From the NCBI RefSeq assembly GCF_001625305.1, contig NW_017804353.1, positions 5,891,037-5,955,036 of the forward strand: a stretch of 64,000 bases of DNA. Direction: 5' to 3'. Within the stretch, counting starts at the first letter, position 1. Each line of letters starts with the position of its first letter. The notes beneath the pieces are model-generated. The model had not been told where the DNA came from and searched no databases. It was given only the letters and a program-made list of their open reading frames with translations. Positions 32,901-45,300 of the stretch are shown in pieces. Source of the DNA: Branchiostoma belcheri. Taxonomy: Eukaryota > Chordata > Leptocardii > Amphioxiformes > Branchiostomatidae. The translations under genes and the position numbers were made by a program.

Positions 32901-35900
32901 TGCGTCATAGTCACGTGAGTCCCACGATAGTCACGTGACTTCCAAAGCTTACCCCCTACATTTGGCATATTTTAACAGAATAAGACTTATGTTGTAAGCA
33001 CTAAATCCAAAACCTAATGTCTATCTTAGTTGAAGCAATGCTTTAATGGGTTAGGTTTAGGTTTAGGTTCAGGCACGGTTCATACGAAGGCCCATAGGTA
33101 CACTTAGCATTTTTTATTCCACTTTGTATTTTCTGTGGGTACTTTGTATTTTCTATGGGTACTTTGTATTTTCTATGGGTACTTTGTATTTTCTATGGGT
33201 ACTTTGTATTTTCTATGGGTACTTTGTATTTTCTATGGGTACTTTGTATTTTCTATGGGTACTTTGTATTTTCTATGGGTACTTTGTATTTTCTATGGGT
33301 ACTTTGTATTTTCTATGGGTACTTTGTATTTTCTATGGGTACTTGTTTTTTTCTGTGTGTACTTCGCGAAGTTTTTTTGGTGGCTGGCGAAGCGACATTC
33401 ATTTTGCTTTGATGTGGATGCTCCCATTTTTATTATGGGCGGTATATTTCTGTTTACCATTCCAGGCAACTAAATTTATTTTGAACCTATTAAAACATAA
33501 TATACTTTACACTTTAAGAAAATTTTGTTTGTTTTGCATGCAATGTTCCACACGTTTATTAATTAGGAGTATCAAATAGTGATTATTACATCCTGGCATA
33601 GATTATGTTAATGTAGACACAGGACCATACTATTTTCGGGGGTGCTAGGACATATTGTTCAGACTTCCGTCAACATTTCCGTAGCGATATATGGTAAATC
33701 ATTTCCTCGCTGAATGTAAATTACTCCTTTGTATTAAAAAAAGCCCGTAATCTAAAGCGAGGGTTCATTGCCAATGTTGGGAAAAAATTGCATTGCGGTT
33801 TGCTGCCCTCCTACCAACCGCGAACGTTCATCACATGCAGTTTACGCAGGAAATGTGGACAATATGCCGTTTCAGTAAATAACCTGACATCTAAAATTGT
33901 TCATTTATGAAGTGCAAAAGCGTGAAACATAGGCCGTAAGCCATGGAGGTCGTTGACCTTTGTTGGGACGCCCCACTCCCCACAAAAGTGCCAATTCATG
34001 TCACTACAGCACACATGTAGCTTACCACACGATTAGACGGTCAACCTAGAGTGTAATTTGAGTTTCTGTGAATATTTCAACAATTTTAGATGTCAGGTTA
34101 TTTACTGAAACGGCATATTGTCCATATTTCCTGCGTAAACTGCATGTGATGAACGTTCGCGGTTGGTAGGAGGGCAGCAAACCGCAATGCAATTTTTTCC
34201 CAACATTGGCAATGAACCCTCGCTTTAGATTACGGGCTTTTTTTAATACAAAGGAGTAATTTACATTCAGCGAGGAAGTGATTTACCATATATCGCTACG
34301 GAAATGTTGACGGAAGTCTGAACAATATGTCCTAGCACCCCCGAAAATAGTATGGTCCTGTGTCTACATTAACATAATCTATGCCAGGATGTAATAATCA
34401 CTATTTGATACTCCTAATTAATAAACGTGTGGAACATTGCATGCAAAACAAACAAAATTTTCTTAAAGTGTAAAGTATATTATGTTTTAATAGGTTCAAA
34501 ATAAATTTAGTTGCCTGGAATGGTAAACAGAAATATACCGCCCATAATAAAAATGGGAGCATCCACATCAAAGCAAAATGAATGTCGCTTCGCCAGCCAC
34601 CAAAAAAACTTCGCGAAGTACACACGGACGTGTCTGTAGGTACTGCTGTATGCTTACCTGGTGGGGTCTCTGTGATCTCGCCGGGTAGAGCGGTATTTTT
34701 ATCGTCTTGTACGATTTATCGTTTTGTGCGCCCTTCATTGGGTTACTATTTTTTGTTTGGTTCGGTCTACCATAAAAAAGGCCCATAGAAAATACAAAGT
34801 ACCCACAGAAAAAAACAAGTACCCATAGAAAATACAAAGTACCCATAGAAAATACAAAGTACCCACAGAAAATACAAAGTACCCATAGAAAATACAAAGT
34901 ACCCATAGAAAATACAAAGTACCCATAGAAAATACAAAGTACCCATAGAAAATACAAAGTACCCATAGAAAATACAAAGTACCCATAGAAAATACAAAGT
35001 GGAATAAAAAAATGCTAAGTGTACCTATGGGCCTTCCTAGGTTCAAGATCTCCTTGTATCCCCAAAACGTACATTTGCCCCAGGTACAGCTCTGGACACG
35101 CGCGGACTATCCATGACTATACCTGATCCTAACCTTGACCCATTCATGATGAGCGTGATTCTGGATAAAGCACTGTTCTGGATATACAATGTTGCCAACT
35201 ACGAACACTTACCAACTACGAACAGTCCCATCGCGCCGAACGACAGGGCATAGGACCACTCGCTGCCGCTGAAGTAGTCGAAGGTCTGCCGCTTGAAGTC
35301 CGACGGTTGCCCCAGCCTGTCGGGGGTGCACGGCTCCATGTCCAACTGACTCAGCTGTTTCGGCTGGAAACAGGGAGACTCTGGGAAGGTGGGGACAAAT
35401 CTGGCTTAGTTTCATGAGTCATGGCCATTGATACAATAAAGAATAGACAACTAAAACGAAAAGATTAAATGTTACAGCCATACACGTCGATGAAGGTTAG
35501 CAGCTGAAGGTTAGACATCCAGGTAATAAGATACGCCGAAAACAATTACTCAAGCAACTGGCAAACTTTCAAATTCATATCCAGTTGCTTGAGTTACTAC
35601 TGTTTTTGGCGTTACAACCTTATAATTATCTAGGTCTCGTGCTTATTATTACATGTACATGTACATACTCGTTACATCTTTGTCAAAATTGCATTATGAG
35701 GCTCATGCAATATACTATACATTATAATTTTCCCAAAAGTAATTTCATTAGTTAGGTAAAACATATAAGGTTATTATAAAATTCCGTGTACACAACCAGT
35801 GCTTCTTTCACTTTGCTTATGTTTCGATGTCCAACCGACAGGTACCCAAGTAGTAATAGGCAACATAAAGTGGCAATAAGCAGTACTCCAATACAAAGCT

Positions 35901-36338
35901 CTGAGGAAGGCGTCTGATAAAAATCGAAACGTAAGCAAGTTGATACTCGTAGAAGCACTGAGTGTGTATAAGTGAAACCCAATATCCGAGTTTCATTGAC
36001 CTGTGAATGTATGTAGCATGTGCCCTCTTGTGAATACCTTACCAATGTTGCAATACATACAGAGAAATGTTTAAGATGACATTAATTAAAATAGATAGAA
36101 TTTGACTAACCGGTGGCGAGGAAGACATCCTCCTGTATGTCCATATCTGTGATATTGGTGATGCTACGGATGATGTCATAAAGTGTCATGTTCCTGATCT
36201 GGTCCACTTCAGCCTCTGTGAATAACCTGCACACAAAGTTTATAACACGCGGTTCAAGTTTTTTCAATGAAAAATGGCTGTATTATTCTAGGACTGTCTC
36301 TCTGTCTTTCTGTCTATCTATCTGTCTCTCTCTCTCTC

Positions 36339-36379
<41 letters not shown>

Positions 36380-39300
36380 ACTTCTTTCTAGCTCCATGAT
36401 CTGACACCTGAGTGAAACGAGTTTTTCGGTTTTCCAGCATTGACATTGCAAATAAAAATGTCCTGATTCACGTTAAACTTTGTTTTAAAAACTGTATTAT
36501 ATAATTCGTATAAACAAACAACGACACACACAGCCAAGAAAGTGACGAAGAGGGAGAGATATACAATGCAAAAGCTAATTACTCTCATCCAATCAAGACA
36601 TGTCCAAAGCTTACCCGTTTTGTCTGTAGTTCTCGAACCAGAACCGGTCGCCATCGCGGATCCGTTCGAACTGGTCCTTGATGATTTCTCTGAACAGCGG
36701 GCCCGGACCCCGCTCCGTGGTCTCCAGCAGGCCGCACACCCAAATGTCACACTTGTCTGTGGTCCAGTCGTTTGCTGCTGCAAATGCTGTGATGTTTGCT
36801 AGAAGCTGTGAAAGCATCACAGAAAATTCAACAACATAGGAATGTATTTCAAAGGGATAATGCCCCGCCTCGAGGTGTGTATTGTGAGATAATCCTTGGT
36901 CAGGTGCAATAACCACCGAATAAACCACCAAGTGAGCGGTACGGTCCAACAAGTGGTCGGTTATTCTAATAACCGACCACTTTTTAGGTAACGGCCTGAT
37001 AACCAATGGGAAACGGAGCCTTCTGATTGGTTGATGCCTTCTCGCTATATGATAATGTAGTTTGTTTATGTCCGCCCGACCCCAATACACCCCACCCCCT
37101 TTATGTGCCAACTTTCTTCAACAATCTTAAACTGGCCCCCACAATTACCTTCTTTATATTTTAGACTGCGCACAGACACACGTGTGTAAGCACACATATA
37201 CACACACACGTACGTGCACATAGGCACACTATCACTAATCTATGAAAACACAGATATACATCCATAGTCAGACAGACGCATATCAAAACACACGTCAACA
37301 CATCCGTAAGAACACACGTACGAACACCATCGGATTCAGATTGCGCACAAACACGTAAGAGTGTACGCGCACATACATACACACGTACGTGCACACAGGC
37401 ACACTATCACTAAGCCATAATAACACAGATATACATACATAGTCAAACAGACGGACGCATATTAAAAACACATACCGACACATCCGTAAGAACACACGCA
37501 CGAACCCCATGACACAAAAGGACGGACATCTTTCTATGCAGTACATGACAAAATCGCTAGAGGGCACCACTAACAGGGTACAGCATGTACACGGTAGATA
37601 CCACAATTGCGTTGCGCAGTAGAGGCTTGAATGTTTTGATCCATTTTGGAAATTTTTGGGCTAGTTTTGTTCATTTCACCAGTTTAGTGGGCATGATGAC
37701 AGATGTGAGTGGTTAGGTCTTGTCTGGCCAGGCGGATGAATATCATAGAAAAGGTAGGTCAAAGTTGAGGTTTGTTTACTATCATCAGCTGTGGTGGGAA
37801 TTTGGCCTGGTCGACCCCCTGTTTTCTTTCTATATTTGGGAATCAGACCCTTGTGGCTACCTGGCGCAGAAAATTTTTGAGATTGAAGTATGGGCAAGTA
37901 CTTTCATGAGGACTTCTAATAGTGTATTTAAGCATATGTTCCTGTGGCTAAATTTACTAGTACTGTCTGCCCTACAGACCACCCACCTCCGGATCCTGTG
38001 CGAACAGTGTGGGGTTGATATCGGAGAAGTTCTCTACCCTGTCCAGTCCGTACTCCACGCGGGCCGTGTTGTAGTCCGGCAGGCCGTGGTCCCGGCCCCG
38101 CTGGATGTTCAGCGCCATCAGGTCACGCCGGGAAAACTCTAACGGGCCGAACACGCGCCCTGGGCCAACATAAACTCGACTTTAGCCACTGTATGACTTA
38201 AATAGGATTTACCAACGATGACACATGCCTTGTAAGTCTAGTAACGCCACAGCAAGATTTTTTTATGTGTGACATCAGCGTGCGCATTAAATTTTCGCCT
38301 GAGTTTGGAAAAAAAAAGAAATATTATTGCCCTCTGACAGTGGTCAACATGCCAAAAATGATGTCTGTTGCCATGCCGAAAAATGGATGGCGGATGAATA
38401 TGAAAAGAGGAGACAAGACAAGGCTCTGATTTAATGCATGATGCACTTTGATGCAGTGATGTATTTCATTCCTGTGGCCTATTACAATGGTTGATTTCGC
38501 CAGTGACAGACGTCACTAGTATAGATTTCCTGTGTGACAGTGTGTGTTTTAACCCCTATTGGTAAATCTTGTTGAATTTGTCTTTCAATTGCATTACTGT
38601 CCAAAGTCAGTAGGTGGCTATCTTGACCACTCAGGTCTCCGATGATGAACGTAAACATCGTCCTAAAATTCGGTAGAGTGACCTGTTGCTGTTATCCGCA
38701 GAACCGCAAGGAGGCTGTGTGTTGCAGGTTACCTCTGAGAAGCTATTTGATCAGTTATGACGTTGCCCTCTCGTTCATGCCCTGAGCTGGCAGGTTCTCT
38801 TCTGTTCTATCAAACCCCATCACGCTGTACAATATCCCTGCAGTTCATAACAAAATCGCTACGTTATAATTACCTCTAAGATCCTCAGTGATGATGTTGT
38901 CCTCCCGTTCGGTGACCTGTGACGACATGCCCAGAAGGAGCTCCTCTATTCCGTCAAACGTCTCGCTGGCGTTTCCCTTGAAACCTTCCTCCATCGGTTC
39001 CTGTTGGTAATTAGTGAATTATACGCATTGCACGAAATTCAACGTCTAATGCTTAGGTCACATTTCAAAACTGGGGCCCGGCGGGGCTGTTTGTACGAAC
39101 GAAAAATGAACTATTCTTATCAAGAATATAGATAAATAGAGCCCATGATTGTTATTAAGATCTTTTCGATGTTTTGTTGTCTTCTGTATCGTAGTTTTCG
39201 TTCCCAAAAGCTGCCCGGCCGGGCCCCGTATGGGAATTGTGACCCCAGCATAAGTGACACTTTCTAAAGTACTATAAATGAATGAATGAATGAACTTTAT

Positions 39301-42300
39301 TGCTCGACAATCGTACATGGTACAATGTGTGGCAGTAATACAACAATACTACAAAACTAAACTATCTTATTACATTTCTTACTACAAACTACTATCTATA
39401 CAGTATATGAGTCACAATATGTTCATGAATTGATGATTTGGTCTCGCTTATAAAATAAGGTGTACAGAAATTGACCTACGTAAGCAGATATGGTAGTAGG
39501 ACATGACAATAATTCATAGAATGTATCGTACTGTGTACTAGATTGGGTGAACTTTGTCTTAGTGGTAATAGTCTGTAACAATGAATCTCTTTCTTTTCTA
39601 TAGGTGGGACATGTCATAACAAAGTGAAATTCATCTTCAATATTCTCATTACATGTGGGACACAGTCTCTGAGTGGCTGGTGTGTTGTGGTGTCGACCTT
39701 TTTCGATTTGAAGACAATGTGCGCTGATTCTCAATTTTGTTATGCTAGTTGTGAACGATTTATTATAAATTGATGTGAGATAGTCTTCCATGCCAAAATG
39801 CTTTTTGATTTTAGAATATGTATGAAGTTTATTATAAATGCTCCATTTATTTCCTTCTTATACCTTTGCGCATCTTTAAATGCATGCTTACCCCTAAGTA
39901 TAGGGTTTCATGCAGTGGCCCAACTTCGAAAACTGAACACTGGTTTTCAAACATGAAACACAAAAGAGCGAGTAACACAGTCTCTTAAATTTGCACTTCT
40001 GTCCGCAAAAACTTGATTAATTAGTTTGATTTTTCTTTAGTTGTTCAGATAGATGATTTGTATTGTTTCATTAGTGTTTCTGTTTATTTCCTGTTTTATT
40101 TTTGTCTTCTTCGTTTAAATTTTGGTTCATTCAGTATCAATGGTAACTTTTAATCTTAAAGTATTGGGAAGATAAACCAGCAGGTTTCCGGCCCTCCCAT
40201 GCACGCCTACTTAACTCGATATATTTCATTTTATCTTTTGAGTGCAAAACAAACAAGAAACAAAAACAACTGTAAACAATCCTTGGTTGAGATCTCTCAT
40301 TGGTACTTGAAGGCATGGCTATTTGTTGTGGTATTTTTTTTAACGGTTTCGCTCAATGCAAGGCCAGTTATTTTAGGCCACTTCTAGGCATAGAGCTATA
40401 GTATAATGTAGTTATGTCAGGAGATGGCGGTGGACCTTTGTTTTGAAGCTTTGTGGATTGTAATCGGATGGAAAGCAGCTGTTTGGAAGAGAGTTCCATA
40501 ATTTTGCAGTCCGGGGAAAGAAGCTGTTGTTGTAAAATGACTTGGAGACAGGTATATTGACGGTGTATTGATGAGAGCTGGAAGAGAACCTAGTGGCACG
40601 TTGAAAGGTTCTGAGCGGTGGAACAAGAAGTGCAAGTTCTCCTGAACATCGACCGTATTTGACCAACTTTTCAAGTTCAGTGACTAGAATGTACTCACCA
40701 CCGAGTTCCAGTAGGAGTTGCATGTGCGGAGTCCGTGGAAGTACGTGCCGCCCGTGTGGGGACTGGTGAAGGCCGTGGTGCTGCGCCAGGCACACGTCCC
40801 GTCTGACCTACTGCGGGTTTAAACACGATAACAACGCAGTCAAATATTTACTCAGTAAATATCAAGCATAGACAGTACAAGGGGCCGAAAGCACTAACTA
40901 TTAAAGAGCCACTAATTGAGAGAGGGTGGTATAAGAGGCCCCAAGTGTATGAACGAATTAGCAAACATTGTACGTTGAATACGGTGGAAGACGAAACGCA
41001 TTTTATCTCGAATTGTACCGTCTATAGCAAGGAACGAAATGAACTCTTTGACGTAGCGCTAGCCTCCAAATTCTACCCAAACTTTCATACATATACGCCA
41101 AAAAGCAGTTACTCAAGCAACTGGATATGATTGTACGTTGAATACGGTGGAAGACGAAACGCACTTTATCTCAAATTGTTTTTGGAGTATCGTATTACCT
41201 GGATGTCTAACCTTCATCGACGTTTCACACATATACAAATAAAAAAAACTACTCTCCTAACATCCGAAAACCCACAAATTACAGAAAAAGTGGGATCCTT
41301 TGTCTTCCTCTGTCTTCAAAAAAGAAGTCAAGCCCTCCAGTTTTTACTAGTAGTATTTTAGTATAGTTATCAGTAGTTCTATGTGTGCTAAAAATTATCT
41401 GTTTTTATACCAAATGTTTCTTCTGTTCATGCAATTAGCCCTCGGGCATGAATTTGCAATAAAACAACTTATTAAAGGCAATTCCAATGCAGTTTCAGAG
41501 CCAATTTTCATGTTATTCTTTCAATGTAGTAAGTTGAAAAAACCCTTTCACATGTATCTATATCTGCGAGGCAAAATTGTAATGTTCCTGACAGATTTTA
41601 ATTGTAGGTATCCGAAAAATAACGTGGCGTCTCACTTGGCTTGTTTTGGGTTATTTTAAACACTTTGTGTATAAAAAAAAAGGACAAAAATGTGCTAAGA
41701 AACGGCAGTAAATGTCAATATTAGACACATTTTCTCGTCCAGAAAATTTGTTTTATGCCGCCCTGAAATTGCATTGAATGCCTTCATTATAGTACTTGTA
41801 CTTGTCATTATAGTCATTGGTCAATCTCACTTTGCGGTGAGAAATGTGAAGAACTGATTATTTATCCCAATTATTTAACACCGTAATTTATTTTAATGTG
41901 AAAAACGTGCTAAGTATTTTTCTTGGGATAATTGTAATTTTTTTCACTAATATGGTGCTAAAAATTGGGATAAATAACCACTGCTAACTGTGAAAGACAT
42001 TCCAGAAATTCTCTTAGGTCCAGATAAAAGTGGCTTAATATAAAGGCAATTACAAGGTCGTTGTTGTTTATATATACATATTTCAAGCACATTTTTATCT
42101 TAATAGATGTTTAAACTTGAGTTTGCGGGTGCCAACGCGAAACAGTGTCACATTACTTACTCCACTGCCCTATGTACAACGCCCAACGCATAATTCTCCT
42201 TGGCAAACTTTCCAGGCTCTTAGGACACTCCCTCAACTTTACAGTTTTGTCTGACAACGCCAAAATGTTCCTCCTTCTCCGTGGTAGTCCCACATGTTCA

Positions 42301-45300
42301 CTCATAGCAAATTCCAACATTTTGATGTTAACCCAACAATTCATCACCACAACAAAACGCTTCCAATAATCATTCTCTGTCATCTTTTTCTGTGTCCTAC
42401 AGTTTTATCTGCTTCATCATTGGGTGGGGAATCGGACTGCGCTCATAAACATTTCAACATCTTTGTACTTTATTATACCACTTCACATTTTGTTATCCCT
42501 TCTTTCCTTGTATTTCATTTATTAAGTGGTAGCGTCAAAATAAGTATTGTAACTTGAGTGCGCTATCACTTTGTCCTGTACTTTGTCTTACTTGTGCAAT
42601 TAATAAAAAAAAAACTTGAGTTTCCAACTGCAGTACTACCGAAAATCAGCAGGGGGCTATCTTATTAAAGCGAGTGTTATCCTCTGGCTCTGACCTATAG
42701 CTAGTGCAGTGGAAGTGAGGAAGATAAGAACGCAATCAAATGTTTACTCAATAAATATAACACTCAGACAGTCCAAAGAGAGAGCAAACATTATTCTCAA
42801 CTGATTTTACAGTTTTACGTCTACAGTTTTAAGTAGTCTGGTTACCAAACATATTTTAGCTGCCGAATCTCGTTTGTCCGATGAAGACAGAAGTGCCGCT
42901 AAACTAAGTTTGGTAACCAGACTGGTGTCTGAAGTTTATCATTACTGTAATTAATATGATAACACCAGCTTTTTCAGTGGATCTTAGACTTACACTTTGC
43001 TGCGCCTGTACACCCCCGGCGGCACAATGGTATGACCCCACCTCATGGCGGCAGACTGGAACACGTGTGTGATGCCCGGATGTACAGACGACTTGTAACC
43101 TTCAGAAGAACAAGGTCAACATCAACAAAATATTCACAAACGATTTATACAAATAAATATTATCACAGATACCATTTACTGAAATGTACTAATGATTCTT
43201 ACTTAAAACATCAACGCACTCCTCGAAATCACATCTTTAAGCACGCAATAAAGGAAACGTAAAGGTGTATGCTATAATTTGTGTGTAAAGAATATATTTT
43301 GTGCAGTGACTTAAAACACTTATTACAACCACGTGAGAATTCGAATGTTACGGAAACTATCAAAATTGTGCAGAAAGTTTCCAATCTTTGTCGGTAACTA
43401 ATTCACGACGACAAACAAGTATGATAAGAATTAGAGAAAACGTAAAAACCACAATATTTACATTTTCAACTTATTATTAGTATGTGGAATCAGTAATAAC
43501 CTGAACTAAGTATGTTTTACCTGTGTAATTCGCAGGGTCTTCTCCTAAAAAGGCTGGAAGCCAGTCATACAGGACTATTTTCTGGAAAGAAAAGTATGGT
43601 TTATAGAAACGTATTTCTCTTACAAAGTTATGATGAAATTTTGATCAGAAAAAATTCGACCTGTTCTACTGGTGTTCAGGAACGAATTCGTAGGACGTTC
43701 GTGAATGTGTGACAGGGGCTTAAAGGCATCCAATGCAGTTTTTAGGACTTGGAAACCGGATTTTTCAAAGTCAATATTATAGTCATCTATCAAGTACATA
43801 TTGAGTTGAAATCTCACTGCCCCAATGTGTATTGACCCTCGTGGAGCAAAAATTCCCAAAATATTGACGGAAAATGGTTACTGGAAGGGCCCTTGGCTGA
43901 TTTTTAGGGTACCACCCAGAAAATAAAGGACTCATCTTAGGGATTGTTTCTGCAGTTTTAGAAGCCCAAAGTATGAAATACTGACTCAAATGTGCTAATG
44001 TGAAACACTATGTGTCCATTTTACAAAGATTGCCTTATTCAGAATATTTCCAGTTTTTCAGCTCTACAATTGCATCGGATGCCTTTAAGAGAGGAGGAAA
44101 ACAGCTCCGCTGACCTGGTGAGAGGCGATGACCCACTTCCGAGCCTCGTTGAAGACCTTCTCGTCGTTCCAGTCCGGGAACTGCTGGTGGATCTGCCCGG
44201 TCAGGAAGTTGTGCCAGCGGAACCACAGGATCCCGAACGCCAGCAGGAACGGGTTCTCATTCCCACGGGGGTTGCCGATTTCTGGAGTAGGGTGGAGGGA
44301 GAAAAATTACGCGAGAGAGCCTCAGAAGAGGGCCTGCATGGGGGGTTCCCGATAACGCTCAACGCTCTACGCTAAATTTTTAGAGCCGGCTACGTATTAC
44401 GCTGAATTCAAGAAGCCTCCCCCATTACGTTTTACGGTAAATTCCGGGTAGCTACAACGCATTACGTAAAATAAAACGGCGAATTGCGCTCTACGTAAAA
44501 TGCGCCAATTACGCTGTGCGTTGAAATAAAGCGGTCCGTCTACGCTCTACCTAGAATGAAAAGGCCGATTACGCTCTACGGAAAAGGGCATGCGGGCCCC
44601 TCAGAAGAGTCAAAGGCTACTCAGTGGACTAATTGTCTGGAGTAGTCTACCACCAGACACACGCTTGGACCCATTCTGGTTTCCTTTAATAGACACTTTT
44701 ACATCAGAAATGACCAGAACAAAGGGTTCATAAATGTGTACGGACTAACAGAATTTCTTGTTCATTAATTCATAAATTAGATCTTTTTTTAAAATTATTT
44801 CAATAATTTTGTCAAATACTACTTCAGCTACATATAGTCAAGGATACATTAAAAATGTCAATTGGCATGGTTCTTAAATTATTCTCCTCGCATTTTTCAA
44901 CAATACTGCTTCTGAAGTTCCAGAACAAGCTGCTAGGGATCCCAACTCATGTCACTATTTTTTGAGAGCAGGATCCATGTACCGTGAAAAAGTCGGGACC
45001 CTAGAATGTCCAAGTCATGAGATACCAAAACCGGAAGTTTCCACTGCAATACCATAACAAGCCGCCAGGAGATCCAAAATCTAATAATATTTCGAGGTCT
45101 CATCAAGACTTACGTACCCACCTACCTACCAAATATCAACACATCTATATATGCATTTCTTGTTAACAGGCAGAGAGACCCGTAAACACAGGAACGTTAC
45201 CAAACACCGATAACCTACTTGGCGAAGGTAATACACTTACTGAAGAAGCGGTAGGACGGTTTGAGTACGTGGTCCCTCGGTGGGGGCGGGTTGGCGAAGG

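Larger units (their letters stand above)
30089..35380 (-). other. DUOX: DUOX exons 15-18: first membrane segment and cytosolic loop
   Basis: Exon 15 (35213-35380) carries [12 protein letters not shown] and the start of transmembrane segment 1, about residues 651-674 ([20 protein letters not shown] and on), finished by exon 16 with a basic stop KRRK. Exon 17 encodes [20 protein letters not shown] and ends in KIPKEYDL, and exon 18 continues [18 protein letters not shown]. This segment links the ectodomain to the EF-hands and resembles the PH-like part of the DUOX cytosolic loop. The intron between exons 15 and 16 holds the giant palindrome. Confidence 0.88.

Noticed and set aside
33124-33350. 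CRISPR-like regular repeats
   Set aside because: The 20-bp units are directly adjacent without spacers and the context is a eukaryotic intron.
33124-33579. Three overlapping open frames with repeated [12 protein letters not shown]-like peptide (also 34568-35046 on the other strand)
   Set aside because: The 20-bp repeat unit lacks stops in every frame and 20 is not a multiple of three, so each frame reads a 60-bp super-period. This is repeat composition, not a gene.
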